The notes under the pieces were generated by a model. The model searched no databases and was not told the DNA's origin. It worked only from the letters and a program-made list of their open reading frames with translations. Shown here piece by piece: positions 31,826-41,486 of a DNA stretch of 64,000 nt; position 1 is the first letter of the stretch; every line of letters starts with the position of its first letter. Made by a program: the position numbers and the translations under genes. The DNA is from Paralcaligenes sp. KSB-10 (lineage in GTDB: Bacteria; Pseudomonadota; Gammaproteobacteria; Burkholderiales; Burkholderiaceae_B): positions 3,534,001 to 3,598,000 of the forward strand of contig NZ_CP089848.1 in the NCBI RefSeq assembly GCF_021266465.1. The letters are read 5' to 3'.

Positions 31826-32446
31826 ATGGAACTCAAGCTCCTGAATGACCAGGGTCACTCTGCTTCGACCTTCGCCGCGCCCGACACAGTGTTCGGCCGC
31901 GATTTCAACGAGGCGCTCGTACACCAGATCGTCGTGGCGTTTCAAGCCAATGCGCGCAGCGGCAATCGTGCGCAAAAAGATCGTGCAGAAGTCAAGCACA
32001 GCACCAAAAAACCCTGGCGCCAAAAAGGCACCGGTCGTGCCCGTTCGGGTATGACATCCTCGCCCATCTGGCGTGGGGGTGGTCGTGCATTCCCGAACTC
32101 ACCTGAAGAAAACTTCAGCCAGAAGGTCAACAAGAAAATGTATCGCGCCGGTATCCGTGCGATCCTTTCCCAGTTGGCCCGCGAAGATCGTATCGCCGTG
32201 GTGGACACCTTTGCTCTCGAATCTCCCAAGACCAAGCTGGCCGCTGCCAAGCTCAAAGGCATGGGTCTCGAGTCGGTTCTCATCATTACCGATGTGCTCG
32301 ACGAAAACGTTTATCTCGCAACGCGCAATTTGCCGCACGTTGCCGTGGTCGAACCGCGTTATGCCGATCCGCTGTCGTTGATCCACTATAAAAAAGTGCT
32401 GATCACCAAGCCGGCCATCGCTCAATTCGAGGAGATGTTGGGATGA
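31826..32446 (+). CDS. rplD: 50S ribosomal protein L4
   Basis: L4 lines the exit tunnel with L22, and in E. coli it represses the S10 operon. The 206-residue protein has the tunnel loop [14 protein letters not shown], including the residues around which macrolide-resistance changes cluster; no deviation is obvious. The gene starts 2 bp after rplC and overlaps rplW by ATGA. Confidence 0.96.
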   Translation: MELKLLNDQGHSASTFAAPDTVFGRDFNEALVHQIVVAFQANARSGNRAQKDRAEVKHSTKKPWRQKGTGRARSGMTSSPIWRGGGRAFPNSPEENFSQKVNKKMYRAGIRAILSQLAREDRIAVVDTFALESPKTKLAAAKLKGMGLESVLIITDVLDENVYLATRNLPHVAVVEPRYADPLSLIHYKKVLITKPAIAQFEEMLG

Positions 32447-32739
32447 ACGCCGAACGTTTAATGCAAATTATCCTGGCTCCGATCGTGACTGAAAAAGCTA
32501 CCTTCGTTGCCGAAAAAAATCAGCAAGTCGCTTTCCGTGTCGTCGCCGATGCTACCAAGCCCGAAATCAAGGCCGCCGTCGAACTCCTGTTCAAGGTGGA
32601 AGTCGAGTCCGTGCAGGTCCTGAACCGCAAGGGCAAGGAAAAACGCTTTGGTCGTTACATGGGTCGCCGTCGCAATGAGCGCAAGGCATATGTCTCGCTC
32701 AAAGACGGTCAGGAACTCGACTTTACGGAGGTGAACTAA
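32443..32739 (+). CDS. rplW: 50S ribosomal protein L23
   Basis: L23 sits at the exit of the nascent-chain tunnel and is the docking site for trigger factor and SRP. The 98-residue protein is full length ([23 protein letters not shown] ... [13 protein letters not shown]). It overlaps rplD by 4 bp and abuts rplB, so translation is tightly coupled. Confidence 0.95.
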   Translation: MNAERLMQIILAPIVTEKATFVAEKNQQVAFRVVADATKPEIKAAVELLFKVEVESVQVLNRKGKEKRFGRYMGRRRNERKAYVSLKDGQELDFTEVN

Positions 32740-33567
32740 ATGGCACTCGTAAAAGTCAAGCCGACTTCGGCTGGCCGCCGCGGCATGATCAAGGTCGTCA
32801 GCCCTGATCTGCACAAAGGCGCGCCATTCGCAGCTCTGCTCGAAAAGAAAACGCGTGGTTCGGGCCGTAACAACAACGGCCACATCACGGTTCGCCATCG
32901 TGGCGGCGGTCACAAGCAGCATTATCGTCTGGTCGACTTTCGTCGCAGCAAAGACGGCATTCCTGCCAAGGTTGAACGCCTCGAATACGATCCCAACCGC
33001 ACTGCGCACATTGCGCTGCTTTGCTATGCAGACGGTGAACGCAGCTACATCATCGCCCCTCGTGGTCTGGCGGTAGGCGCAACGCTGGTGTCCGGGGTGG
33101 AAGCTCCGATCCGCGCCGGCAATACCCTGCCTATCCGCAATATTCCCGTGGGTACGACGATACACTGCATCGAGATGCTGCCTGGCAAAGGCGCGCAAAT
33201 GGCGCGTTCGGCCGGCGCATCGGCCGTCCTGCTGGCTCGCGAAGGCACCTATGCCCAAGTGCGCCTGCGTTCGGGTGAAGTGCGTCGCGTACACATCGAC
33301 TGCCGCGCAACGATTGGCGAAGTCGGCAACGAAGAACATAGCTTGCGTCAAATCGGCAAAGCCGGTGCCATGCGCTGGCGCGGTGTCCGTCCTACGGTGC
33401 GTGGCGTTGCCATGAACCCGGTCGATCACCCGCACGGTGGTGGTGAAGGACGTACTGGTGAAGGTCGGGAACCGGTCAGCCCATGGGGCACGCCGGCCAA
33501 GGGCTTCAGAACCCGTCGTAACAAGCGCACAGACAATATGATTGTCTCGCGTCGCAAGCGCAAGTAA
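32740..33567 (+). CDS. rplB: 50S ribosomal protein L2
   Basis: L2 is one of the largest and most conserved 50S proteins, needed for subunit association and peptidyl transferase activity. The 275-residue product has the C-terminal signature [18 protein letters not shown] with the conserved histidine, and ends in a basic tail. It starts directly after the rplW stop. Confidence 0.97.
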   Translation: MALVKVKPTSAGRRGMIKVVSPDLHKGAPFAALLEKKTRGSGRNNNGHITVRHRGGGHKQHYRLVDFRRSKDGIPAKVERLEYDPNRTAHIALLCYADGERSYIIAPRGLAVGATLVSGVEAPIRAGNTLPIRNIPVGTTIHCIEMLPGKGAQMARSAGASAVLLAREGTYAQVRLRSGEVRRVHIDCRATIGEVGNEEHSLRQIGKAGAMRWRGVRPTVRGVAMNPVDHPHGGGEGRTGEGREPVSPWGTPAKGFRTRRNKRTDNMIVSRRKRK

Positions 33568-33579
33568 GGGGCGAACAAC

Positions 33580-33855
33580 ATGTCACGTTCGATCAAGAAA
33601 GGTCCATTCGTCGACGCGCATCTGATCAAAAAGGTCGATGCTGCCGTCGGAGGCAAGGACAAAAAGCCGATCAAAACCTGGTCGCGCCGTTCCACCATAC
33701 TGCCCGAGTTCATTGGGCTGACGATTGCTGTGCACAATGGTCGCCAGCACGTTCCCGTTTACATCAACGAGAACATGGTCGGCCACAAGCTCGGCGAGTT
33801 CGCCCTGACCCGTACGTTCAAGGGCCATGCTGCGGACAAGAAGGCCAAGAGGTAA
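33580..33855 (+). CDS. rpsS: 30S ribosomal protein S19
   Basis: S19 is in the 30S head and contacts 23S rRNA across the A-site finger. The 91-residue protein starts [15 protein letters not shown] and contains [36 protein letters not shown] in standard form. It lies 12 bp after rplB and 3 bp before rplV. Confidence 0.96.
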   Translation: MSRSIKKGPFVDAHLIKKVDAAVGGKDKKPIKTWSRRSTILPEFIGLTIAVHNGRQHVPVYINENMVGHKLGEFALTRTFKGHAADKKAKR

Positions 33856-33858
33856 GCG

Positions 33859-34188
33859 ATGGAAACTACAGCTATCATTCGTGGAGTCCATATTTCAGCG
33901 CAAAAGACGCGCCTTGTTGCGGACACCGTCCGTGGCAAATCGGTGTCTCAGGCCCTGAATATCCTGACTTTCACACCCAAAAAAGCCGCGGGCATACTCA
34001 AGAAAGCACTTGAGTCCGCGATCGCCAACGCCGAGCACAACGACGGCGCCGATATCGACGAGCTTAAAGTCACCACTATTTATGTGGACAAGGCTCAATC
34101 GATGAAGCGTTTCTCCGCCCGTGCCAAAGGCCGCGGTAACCGTATCGAGAAGCAGACTTGCCACATTGTGGTCAAAGTCGGCGCTTAA
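33859..34188 (+). CDS. rplV: 50S ribosomal protein L22
   Basis: L22 stabilises 23S rRNA and its hairpin narrows the exit tunnel opposite L4. The 109-residue protein starts [22 protein letters not shown] and carries the tunnel hairpin [14 protein letters not shown] with no visible macrolide-resistance insertion. It lies between rpsS and rpsC with very short gaps. Confidence 0.96.
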   Translation: METTAIIRGVHISAQKTRLVADTVRGKSVSQALNILTFTPKKAAGILKKALESAIANAEHNDGADIDELKVTTIYVDKAQSMKRFSARAKGRGNRIEKQTCHIVVKVGA

Positions 34189-34197
34189 GGAGCGACA

Positions 34198-35001
34198 ATG
34201 GGACAGAAAATACACCCGATTGGGTTCCGCCTCGCGGTTAACCGCAACTGGAGTTCGCGCTGGTATGCCGACGATAAAGCCTTTGGCGGCATGCTCGCCG
34301 AAGACATTCGTGTACGCGAATATCTGAAGAAAAAACTCAAGAGCGCTTCCGTCGGTCGCGTGATTATCGAGCGTCCTGCCAAGAATGCCCGCATTACGGT
34401 TTACTCGGCTCGTCCGGGTGTCGTGATCGGCAAGCGCGGCGAAGACATCGAAAGCCTGAAGGCCGATCTGCAGCGTTTGATGGGCGTGCCCGTGCATGTC
34501 AACATCGAAGAGATTCGCAAGCCTGAAACCGATGCTCAGCTTATTGCCGACTCGATTGCCCAGCAGCTCGAAAAACGCATCATGTTCCGTCGCGCCATGA
34601 AACGCGCGATGCAAAATGCCATGCGTCTCGGTGCCCAGGGCGTCAAGATCATGAGTGCGGGCCGTCTGAACGGTATCGAAATTGCTCGCACCGAGTGGTA
34701 TCGCGAAGGTCGCGTACCTCTTCATACATTGCGCGCCAATATCGACTACGGCACAGCCGAAGCACAAACGACCTACGGCATTATCGGTATCAAAGTCTGG
34801 GTCTACAAGGGCGACATGCTGCCTAACGGCGAAATGCCCCCCGAGACCGCGGCTCCTCGCGATGAAGAGCGTCGTCCTCGTCGCGCACCTCGCGGTGAGC
34901 GTCCGGATGGCCGTCGTCCGGCTGCCGGCCGTGGTCGCGGTGGCCCTCGCAAAGACGCTGCGCCAGCTGCGGCTGCCGCGCCGGCGCCTGAAGGAGAATA
35001 A
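34198..35001 (+). CDS. rpsC: 30S ribosomal protein S3
   Basis: S3 forms part of the mRNA entry site and helicase. The 267-residue protein has the KH domain ([22 protein letters not shown]) and the conserved C-terminal domain to about residue 210. An extra tail of about 50 residues, rich in Arg, Pro, Gly and Ala ([20 protein letters not shown] then PAAGRGRGG), makes it longer than E. coli S3 (233 residues). Similar basic tails occur in other betaproteobacteria; the tail's role is unknown. Confidence 0.96.
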   Translation: MGQKIHPIGFRLAVNRNWSSRWYADDKAFGGMLAEDIRVREYLKKKLKSASVGRVIIERPAKNARITVYSARPGVVIGKRGEDIESLKADLQRLMGVPVHVNIEEIRKPETDAQLIADSIAQQLEKRIMFRRAMKRAMQNAMRLGAQGVKIMSAGRLNGIEIARTEWYREGRVPLHTLRANIDYGTAEAQTTYGIIGIKVWVYKGDMLPNGEMPPETAAPRDEERRPRRAPRGERPDGRRPAAGRGRGGPRKDAAPAAAAAPAPEGE

Positions 35002-35003
35002 AC

Positions 35004-35420
35004 ATGCTGCAACCGTCACGCAGAAAATACCGCAAAGAGCAAAAAGGCCGCAATACCGGCCTGGCTACGCGCGGTGCTCAAGTGTCGTTTGGCGAATATG
35101 GTCTGAAAGCCACCGGTCGTGGCCGTCTGACCGCTCGCCAAATCGAAGCCGCACGTCGTGCGATCAACCGTCACGTTAAACGTGGCGGCCGTATCTGGAT
35201 TCGTATCTTTCCCGATAAGCCTATTTCCCAAAAGCCAGCAGAAGTGCGTATGGGTAACGGTAAAGGCAATCCCGAATACTGGGTCGCAGAAATTCAACCC
35301 GGCAAGGTGCTCTACGAAATGGAAGGTGTAAGCGAAGAGCTTGCACGTGAAGCGTTCCGCCTGGCCGCCGCTAAGTTGCCAATCTCGACGACATTCGTGT
35401 CGCGTCATATTGGAGCTTAA
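35004..35420 (+). CDS. rplP: 50S ribosomal protein L16
   Basis: L16 organises the A-site region of the 50S subunit and the tRNA acceptor arm. The 138-residue product starts [19 protein letters not shown] and has the typical [21 protein letters not shown] stretch, which includes the arginine hydroxylated in E. coli. It begins 2 bp after rpsC. Confidence 0.97.
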   Translation: MLQPSRRKYRKEQKGRNTGLATRGAQVSFGEYGLKATGRGRLTARQIEAARRAINRHVKRGGRIWIRIFPDKPISQKPAEVRMGNGKGNPEYWVAEIQPGKVLYEMEGVSEELAREAFRLAAAKLPISTTFVSRHIGA

Positions 35421-35429
35421 GGAGACCCT

Positions 35430-35621
35430 ATGAAAGCCAGCGAACTCCGTTCCAAAGATGCAACCGAGCTTAGTAAAGAGCTCGAGAGCCTGCTGAGAGC
35501 ACAATTCAGCCTGCGCATGCAGCGTGCCACCCAGCAGCTTTCCAATACCAGTCAGCTTGGCAAGGTCCGTCGCGATATCGCGCGTGTCCGTACCCTGGTG
35601 ACTGAGAAGGCAGGAAAGTAA
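35430..35621 (+). CDS. rpmC: 50S ribosomal protein L29
   Basis: L29 lies beside L23 near the tunnel exit. The 63-residue, mostly helical protein ([31 protein letters not shown]) is of normal size. GGAGACC precedes the ATG. rpsQ starts 1 bp after its stop. Confidence 0.95.
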   Translation: MKASELRSKDATELSKELESLLRAQFSLRMQRATQQLSNTSQLGKVRRDIARVRTLVTEKAGK

Positions 35622-35622
35622 G

Positions 35623-35904
35623 ATGAGCGAAACTCAAAATACTCAAGAAACCAAGCGTCAACGTACGTTGATCGGCCAGGTCGTCAGCAACAAGATGGAA
35701 AAGACAGTCGTGGTTCAAGTCGAACGCCGCGTCAAGCACCCCGTCTACGGCAAGATTGTCATGCGCTCCAACAAGTACAAGGCGCACGACGAGACGAATC
35801 AGTACAACGAAGGCGACACTGTAGAAATTGCAGAAGGCCGCCCTATCAGCCGCGATAAGTCGTGGACAGTTGTACGTCTGATCGAGGCTGCTCGCATCAT
35901 CTAA
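35623..35904 (+). CDS. rpsQ: 30S ribosomal protein S17
   Basis: S17 is a primary 16S rRNA-binding protein of the 30S body. The 93-residue OB-fold protein has [28 protein letters not shown] and the C-terminal ETRPISR-type stretch (here [15 protein letters not shown]). It is the last gene of this unit; rplN and the spc operon that usually follow are not present. Confidence 0.95.
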   Translation: MSETQNTQETKRQRTLIGQVVSNKMEKTVVVQVERRVKHPVYGKIVMRSNKYKAHDETNQYNEGDTVEIAEGRPISRDKSWTVVRLIEAARII

Positions 35905-35930
35905 AAACGATGCGGACGCTTCAGAAAAGG

Positions 35931-35958
35931 GCCCGAAGAGCGATCTTCGGGCTTTTTT
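35931..35958 (+). terminator. Intrinsic terminator after rpsQ
   Basis: Stem GCCCGAAGA (35931-35939) with TCTTCGGGC (35944-35952) and a run of six T. It ends the rplC-rpsQ unit where rplN would normally follow. Confidence 0.93.
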
Positions 35959-36235
35959 CATTTATCGGCGCGTGGGCAGCGCTTGCGCCATCCGCCTCAG
36001 GTGGGGCACACCATCTTCGATGCGATCATTCCAGGCATGCCCGGCGTTTGGTGGGAAGACAATTGTGAAAGCGCTGATTGGAACATTTTTTGGCTTAAGT
36101 GTTTTATGGCACTGGGCGTGTTTCAGTCGATTTTTTTTGAGCCGTTTTTAGGTTTGAGCTGCTTGTACAGGCTTGAACGATGAGGTTGGACGGTGCGTTG
36201 CTGTGTAGGCGGCGGTTAATTCTATAAAGACGCCA

Positions 36236-36453
36236 CAGGGTGGGCGGTGCTGTGCAGTCCGGCACGTCCAGCGGTCGTGGCGCTACGCGCCCCGACTGCC
36301 CGGGTCTGCCTCGTCCAGGCGGGCGTCGGGCGAACTCGCGTCGCCCCGCGGTGCGGGGCGCCACTCAGACAGCGCCCGCCGAAGGCCCCCGCCTTCCCTT
36401 CGTCAGCACCCGGCGCTGGACTACCGCCGGACTACACAGCACCGCCCACCCTG
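36236..36453. repeat. Palindromic intergenic element, diverged third member
   Basis: A GC-rich element bounded by 28-bp inverted repeats (36236-36263 against 36426-36453, 27 of 28 positions pairing). Inside is the motif GAACTCGCGTCG (36332-36343) next to a palindrome GCCCCGC (36343-36349) and GCGGGGC (36353-36359). The same GAACTCGCGTCG motif abuts the central palindrome in copies 1 and 2, although the arms differ in sequence. No transposase or credible gene is present. Confidence 0.65.
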
Positions 36454-36685
36454 CGGCTTGCGTTGAGGTCATGCATCGAGGTATACGTTGGGGAGTCCGT
36501 GTTTAGTCGATCGAGTCGTACATCGAGGTATACGTGACCACGTGATGGAGGCATGGGTGCGTGCACGTTAATTCCAGACATCCCGTAAAGTAATTCCAGG
36601 CATGCCATTACGCGAGCCGTCTATTGGGGCTTGGGGAGCGTCTGGGACTCGCGCTGTCGGCCGTCCTGGACGCGGCGGCGCCTGC
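36454..36685. other. Intergenic stretch with short direct repeats
   Basis: Beyond the palindromic element two sets of short repeats are visible: CATCGAGGTATACGT at 36474-36488 and 36521-36535 (perfect), and TAATTCCAGACATCC (36569-36583) against TAATTCCAGGCATGCC (36591-36606), with a further ATTCCAGGCATGCCC at about 36028-36042. These may be remnants of transposon ends or protein-binding sites. Between 35959 and 36235 I see no gene. Confidence 0.5.
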
Positions 36686-38020
36686 CTAGAAACGGTATGA
36701 CATCTGCACCCCCAGCATATCGGCGCTGGTCTGTAGATCACCGCTCACAGTACCCTTTTTAGGATCGGTGCTGTTGTTGATCGAGGAGTGGAAGAACAGG
36801 TGCGCGTAGCCCACATCGATCGTGGTGCGTTCATTGAAGCGATACTGGGCGCCAATCGATGCGATGATCCGGTCGGAATCGGGCAATGAAGTGGGGCGCA
36901 ATGAGCTGTTGGGTATCGGTGTCTGGTCGTAGGCGATGCCGGTCTTGAATTGCCAGCGCTGATTGAACTGATAGTTGACACCCAATGCCACGCGCCAGGT
37001 GTCGCGGAATTTCAGTTTCAGGCTGTCCTCGCCCAGTGCGCCGTTGTTGATGTCCAGCGACGGTATGCTGCTCCAGCCAGTCCAGGATACATCGCCCAAT
37101 AACTGCCATTTGCTGTTCAGGTCGTGCACGATGCTGAAAATGGCGGTATCCGGCAAGGTAACGTCGGCACTGTTGTCGACTTTGCCGGGCAGTTTTCCTG
37201 CAAACAAGCCGGGAATCGTCGAGAGCGTCGTGGTGCCGGAGAGGTTGTATTTCATTTTGGAACGGTACGAGACGCCGATACGGGTATCGTCCGTAACCTG
37301 GTAGAGCAGGCCCAGATTCCAGCCCCAGGCATCGCCCTTCAGTTCGGCCCGGGCATTCATGTCGGGCGAGGCGGCCAATTGCCCGGCATATTGCTGGAAA
37401 AGATTGGGGGGCAAGCCATTGGGCAGCTGTGCAATCAGCCCCGCCGCGGGCAGGTTGCGCCGGTAGTCGGCATCGAGATGCTGCCAGTTGACGCCCGCGC
37501 CCAAGGAAAGCCGGTCATTGACCTTGTAGGCGATCGAGGGGTTGACATTGATGGTTTCGATACTGAAGCTGGTGGACTGATAGCGGCCGATCCAGCTTTT
37601 GTTGTAGCTGGTCGCAAGACCGAACGGGGCGTTTACCCCCAGGCCCACGAACCAGTCGGGATTGAGCTGCCATGAAATGTAGGCATTGGGGATGACGCCC
37701 AGCGAGCCCGCATCGCCGCCTGTATTCGAGCCCAGCGGCAAGCCTCCCGGACCGGTGCTGCCATTGTTTGAAAACTTGAACGACGTTGAGATGGCCGTGG
37801 CACCCGCCGAGATATTCACGCCCGGCAGGCGCGTCATGCCGGCGGGGTTGAAAAATATGGTGCTGGCGTTATCGGCAATGGCTGCCGACCCTGCATACCC
37901 ATTGCCCAGGCCGCTCGCGTTTTGCTCGATGAGCTGAAATGCCGACGCGTGTGCGTTGCTTGCCCCTATGCTCAAAATAATCGCCGAAACAAAATGTAAC
38001 GGCGAAATGCTTTTCCTCAT
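36686..38020 (-). CDS. FadL/OmpP1/TodX-family outer-membrane channel
   Basis: A 444-residue outer-membrane beta-barrel for uptake of hydrophobic compounds such as aromatics or fatty acids. The signal peptide ends near SNAHA, followed by the mature FadL-type N-terminus SAFQLIEQNASGLGNGYAGSAA and the family motif FFNPAGMTRLPG. It ends in YRF, a C-terminal phenylalanine suited to BAM insertion. The ATG at 38020 has AGAGG upstream; an alternative start at 38053 adds 11 residues. It diverges from the gentisate operon and probably serves uptake of its substrate. Confidence 0.88.
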   Translation of the reverse strand: MRKSISPLHFVSAIILSIGASNAHASAFQLIEQNASGLGNGYAGSAAIADNASTIFFNPAGMTRLPGVNISAGATAISTSFKFSNNGSTGPGGLPLGSNTGGDAGSLGVIPNAYISWQLNPDWFVGLGVNAPFGLATSYNKSWIGRYQSTSFSIETINVNPSIAYKVNDRLSLGAGVNWQHLDADYRRNLPAAGLIAQLPNGLPPNLFQQYAGQLAASPDMNARAELKGDAWGWNLGLLYQVTDDTRIGVSYRSKMKYNLSGTTTLSTIPGLFAGKLPGKVDNSADVTLPDTAIFSIVHDLNSKWQLLGDVSWTGWSSIPSLDINNGALGEDSLKLKFRDTWRVALGVNYQFNQRWQFKTGIAYDQTPIPNSSLRPTSLPDSDRIIASIGAQYRFNERTTIDVGYAHLFFHSSINNSTDPKKGTVSGDLQTSADMLGVQMSYRF

Positions 38021-38373
38021 GACACTGCCTCTGATTGAATTGGTTTTATGCATAGCAAAGCGGGTTAAAGCCGCTGTGGTTTAACTATATGTCTTGAATA
38101 TATAGGTAGTCCGATACGTCGTCTATACAGAATGAGGGCTTTGGAGAAAAGATTTCATACACGTTGCCATTATTGGTATTGAAATACTCGACCAGGTATA
38201 TAAGTTTTCGTATGATCAATAATAATATTTCATTTTTAAACATATACCGGACAGGACACAATAAACAAAATTCATGGCGCTGCACGGCCTGCACGGTGTG
38301 GTCGTGTGACGATAATGCGTGTGACAGGCAGCAGCCCGCCATCGCGGGCATGAGCTTGCCCAGGAGAGACAAA
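38021..38373. promoter_or_regulatory. Divergent AT-rich control region between the FadL-type gene and the gentisate operon
   Basis: The 353 bp are AT-rich (especially 38080-38260) compared with the flanking genes, as expected for promoters facing both ways. TTGGTA (about 38172) followed 18 bp later by TATATA (about 38196) is one possible promoter toward the operon. AGGAGAG (38362-38368) is the ribosome-binding site of the dioxygenase. No gene is supported. Confidence 0.4.
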
Positions 38374-39426
38374 ATGAAAAAAGTGGCGGCCAATCAGGCC
38401 GAGCGCGACGATTACTACCGACGTATCGGCGACAAGAATATGACCCCTTTATGGGAGTCGCTGCACAATCTGGTGCCGAAATCACCCAGTTCGCCTTGTG
38501 TTCCCGCAATCTGGAAATACGCCGCCGTGCGCGCCGAAATCATGGAGTCCGGCGGCTTGATCAGCGCCGCGGAGGCTGTGCGCCGTGTTCTGGTCCTGGA
38601 AAATCCCGGACTGAAGGGCCTGGCCAGCATAACGCAAACGTTGTACGCGGGTTTGCAGCTCATTCTGCCGGGCGAAATCGCACCCAGCCATCGCCATGTG
38701 CAGTCGGCACTGCGCTTTATCGTCGAGGGCAAAGGGGCGTATACCTCGGTCAATGGCGAGCGTACCACCATGCGGCCGGGCGATTTCATCATCACGCCGT
38801 CCTGGACCTGGCATGACCACGGTAATGTGCAGGTGGCCGAGGGCGGCGAGCCTGTGGTCTGGCTGGATGGCCTCGATATTCCATTTATTCGCTTCATGGA
38901 TGCGGGCTTTGCCGAAAACTATCCCAAGGCCGAGCAGCCCGTGGTGCGCCCGGAAGGCAATAGCTTTGCGCGTTTCGGCTACAACATGGCGCCGGTGCGC
39001 CATGAACACGCCGGCAAGACTTCCCCGATTTTCAATTATCCCTACGAGCGTAGCCGCGAGGCGCTCGATCATTTGTACCGCCATGGCGAAGTGGATGCCT
39101 GGGATGGCGTGAAACTACGCTATACGGATCCGACGACCGGCGGTTATGCGATGCCCACCATGGCGACGTTCATGCAATTGCTGCCGGCGGGATTCCAGGG
39201 CAAGGCCTACCGCTCCACCGATGCCACCGTATTCTCGGTGGTCGAAGGCACAGGCTCGGTATGCATAGGCGAAGAACGCTTCGAGTTCGGGCCACGCGAT
39301 GTGTTTGTGGCGCCTTCGTGGCTGGCGGTCCGGCTTTTTGCCGATGATGATGCCGTGCTGTTCAGTTATTCGGATCGCCCGATTCAGGCCGTGCTGGGCC
39401 TGTTGCGCGAAGAACGGATGGACTGA
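38374..39426 (+). CDS. Gentisate 1,2-dioxygenase
   Basis: Opens the ring of gentisate (2,5-dihydroxybenzoate) to maleylpyruvate with Fe(II) and O2. The 350-residue bicupin has the iron ligands in the N-terminal cupin: H106 and H108 ([17 protein letters not shown]) and H147/H149 (SWTWHDHGN). A second, degenerate cupin lies near residues 270-330. The ATG at 38374 follows AGGAGAG; an in-frame upstream extension to 38164 is not protein-like. First gene of a nine-gene operon that also encodes the two downstream gentisate-pathway enzymes. Confidence 0.92.
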   Translation: MKKVAANQAERDDYYRRIGDKNMTPLWESLHNLVPKSPSSPCVPAIWKYAAVRAEIMESGGLISAAEAVRRVLVLENPGLKGLASITQTLYAGLQLILPGEIAPSHRHVQSALRFIVEGKGAYTSVNGERTTMRPGDFIITPSWTWHDHGNVQVAEGGEPVVWLDGLDIPFIRFMDAGFAENYPKAEQPVVRPEGNSFARFGYNMAPVRHEHAGKTSPIFNYPYERSREALDHLYRHGEVDAWDGVKLRYTDPTTGGYAMPTMATFMQLLPAGFQGKAYRSTDATVFSVVEGTGSVCIGEERFEFGPRDVFVAPSWLAVRLFADDDAVLFSYSDRPIQAVLGLLREERMD

Positions 39427-39485
39427 GGCGCGGTGCGCCGTATTGCAGTGGGTCGTATCGAATTATTAGATATAAAGGTCATGGA

Positions 39486-40184
39486 ATGTCATTTGTAATC
39501 AATCCTCCAGAAGTGGTGTCGATTCCGGTTGTGGGGTCGGCCGATCGGTTCCCCGTGCGCCGGGTGTATTGCGTGGGGCGCAATTATGCCGCGCATGCTC
39601 GTGAAATGGGCTTTGATCCCGACCGTGAACCTCCCTTCTTTTTTTGCAAGCCGGCCGATGCCGTGCAGCCCGTTGCCGAAGGCCGGACGCTGGATTTTGC
39701 GTATCCGGCCGAGACCGAAAATTTACATTATGAAATCGAGCTGGTTGCGGCAATCGGCAAGGGCGGGGCCGGGATTCGTGTCGAAGACGCGCTGGGCCAC
39801 GTCTGGGGTTATGCGGTAGGGCTGGATATGACGCGCCGTGATCTGCAGATGAAAATGCGGCAGGCCGGCCGGCCCTGGGAACTGGGCAAGGCTTTCGACG
39901 GCAGCGCGCCCATCGGCCCCCTGTATCCCGCCAGCCAGTTCAGCCATGCCGAGGACGCTTCGATTTCATTGACGGTAAACGGCGAGGTCAGACAGCACAG
40001 TACGACAGCCAAGCTGATCTGGTCGGTGGCCGAGACGGTAAGCTACCTGTCCCGTTATTTCCGGCTTGAGCCCGGCGATCTGATCTATACCGGTACGCCT
40101 GAAGGTGTGGGGCCGGTCGTGGTGGGAGATCTGATGACAGGCACCATAGCCGGCCTGGGTACGCTTTCGGTGAAGGTGGTTTGA
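39486..40184 (+). CDS. Fumarylpyruvate hydrolase (FAH family)
   Basis: Probably splits fumarylpyruvate into fumarate and pyruvate, the last step of the glutathione-dependent gentisate pathway. The 232-residue protein has the fumarylacetoacetase-fold signatures VGRNYAAHAREMG, the metal-binding HYEIELVAAIGKGG and GYAVGLDMTRRDLQ, and FTGTPEGVGPV in the form YTGTPEGVGPV. The next gene starts directly after its stop. The function is supported by its position beside gentisate dioxygenase and a maleylpyruvate isomerase. Confidence 0.88.
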   Translation: MSFVINPPEVVSIPVVGSADRFPVRRVYCVGRNYAAHAREMGFDPDREPPFFFCKPADAVQPVAEGRTLDFAYPAETENLHYEIELVAAIGKGGAGIRVEDALGHVWGYAVGLDMTRRDLQMKMRQAGRPWELGKAFDGSAPIGPLYPASQFSHAEDASISLTVNGEVRQHSTTAKLIWSVAETVSYLSRYFRLEPGDLIYTGTPEGVGPVVVGDLMTGTIAGLGTLSVKVV

Positions 40185-41447
40185 ATGGCCAGGTTCGACA
40201 CCGAAGTCGCCATCATCGGCGCGGGCGTAGGGGGACTGGTGCTCGCTCTGAGCCTGCACCAGGCGGGTATTTCCTGCCGCGTGTACGAGGCCGTCGATGA
40301 GATCAGACCGCTCGGAGTAGGCATAAATCTGCTGCCGCATGCCACCAAAGAATTGGACGAGCTGGGCCTGCTGCCCAGGCTGGACGCTGTCGGAGTCAGA
40401 ACCAAAGAATCCATATTCTTTACCCGCCATGGGCAGTTTGTGTATAACGAGCCGGCAGGACAGGCTGCGGGCTATGACTGGCCTCAGTATTCCGTTCATC
40501 GCGGTGATCTGCAGATGGCCTTGCTGGCTGCCGTGCTGGAGTGTCTCGGCGCGGAGAGTGTGGTGACCGGATGCCGTTGTACGGGAGTCAGCCAGGAGGG
40601 CGATCATGCCGTGGCCAGTTTCGAGGACGGCGACGGGAATGGACTTGCGCCCGTCACCGCGGCCATCGTTGTCGGGTGCGACGGGATTCATTCCGCGCTG
40701 CGCAGGCAGCTTTATCCGCATGAAGGGGCGCCGCGTTATTCCGGCATAAACATGTGGCGCGGCGTGACATCCTGCAAGCCGTTTCTGACGGGCGCCAGCA
40801 TGGTGCGGGCGGGCTGGCTGGCGCATGGCAAGATGGTGATCTATCCGATTCGCAACAATATCGATGCGCAGGGAAACCAGTTGATCAACTGGGTGGCCGA
40901 GATCGAATCGCCTGCGCGGGTGCAGCGGGACTGGACTCGGCAGGGCCGCCTCGATGATTTTTTCCCGGCGTTTGCCGACTGGCATTTTGACTGGCTGGAC
41001 GTAGCCAGGCTGATACAGGACGCGCAGGCCATATTTGAATATCCGATGGTGGATCAGGACCCGCTTCCCACCTGGACCCAGGGGCGCATGACCCTCTTGG
41101 GCGATGCGGCGCATCCCATGGTGCCCAGAGGATCCAACGGTGCCGGCCAGGCCATCATCGATGCACGGTATCTGGCGGGCCAGCTGAAGCGCTTGGGCTT
41201 GACCCATGAGGCCTTGATGAATTACGACCGGGCGCGGGTCGAGGCCACCACGCGTGTCGTCCTTACCAATCGTCAAAACCCGCCCGATACCATACTCAGA
41301 GAAGTTTATGAGAAGTCGGGCGACAAGCCCTTCGATCGTATCGAAGACATCATCAGCCGCGGCGAGCTGGAGGCCATCTCGAATCGCTATAAGCAGATTG
41401 CCGGGTTCGATCCCGGCACCTTGAAGTCCAGGCAGTCCTTTTTGTAA
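40185..41447 (+). CDS. FAD-dependent aromatic monooxygenase, PhzS-like
   Basis: A 420-residue class A flavoprotein hydroxylase. The FAD-binding GAGVGGLVLALSLHQAGI lies near residues 12-30, the DG motif in VGCDGIHSALRRQLYP, and the second FAD motif in LLGDAAHPMVPRGSNGAGQAI. The stretch RPLGVGINLLPHATKELDELGLL with YDWPQYSVHRGDLQ resembles the PhzS-like group. It starts with no gap after the FAH gene, so it is in the operon. It may hydroxylate an aromatic acid entering the gentisate route; the substrate is not known and differs from the second hydroxylase in this operon. Confidence 0.82.
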   Translation: MARFDTEVAIIGAGVGGLVLALSLHQAGISCRVYEAVDEIRPLGVGINLLPHATKELDELGLLPRLDAVGVRTKESIFFTRHGQFVYNEPAGQAAGYDWPQYSVHRGDLQMALLAAVLECLGAESVVTGCRCTGVSQEGDHAVASFEDGDGNGLAPVTAAIVVGCDGIHSALRRQLYPHEGAPRYSGINMWRGVTSCKPFLTGASMVRAGWLAHGKMVIYPIRNNIDAQGNQLINWVAEIESPARVQRDWTRQGRLDDFFPAFADWHFDWLDVARLIQDAQAIFEYPMVDQDPLPTWTQGRMTLLGDAAHPMVPRGSNGAGQAIIDARYLAGQLKRLGLTHEALMNYDRARVEATTRVVLTNRQNPPDTILREVYEKSGDKPFDRIEDIISRGELEAISNRYKQIAGFDPGTLKSRQSFL

Positions 41448-41486
41448 GCGCCGATTGATTCCTAAGAAATAAAACAGGGAGACATT

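Noticed and set aside
35983-36183. 66-residue open frame after the rpsQ terminator
   Set aside because: No recognisable family, no ribosome-binding site, and it runs into the palindromic element region.
36236-36453. Possible CRISPR array or integron attC site
   Set aside because: There is one pair of inverted arms and a central palindrome, not a series of regular repeats with spacers; no cas or integrase gene is near.
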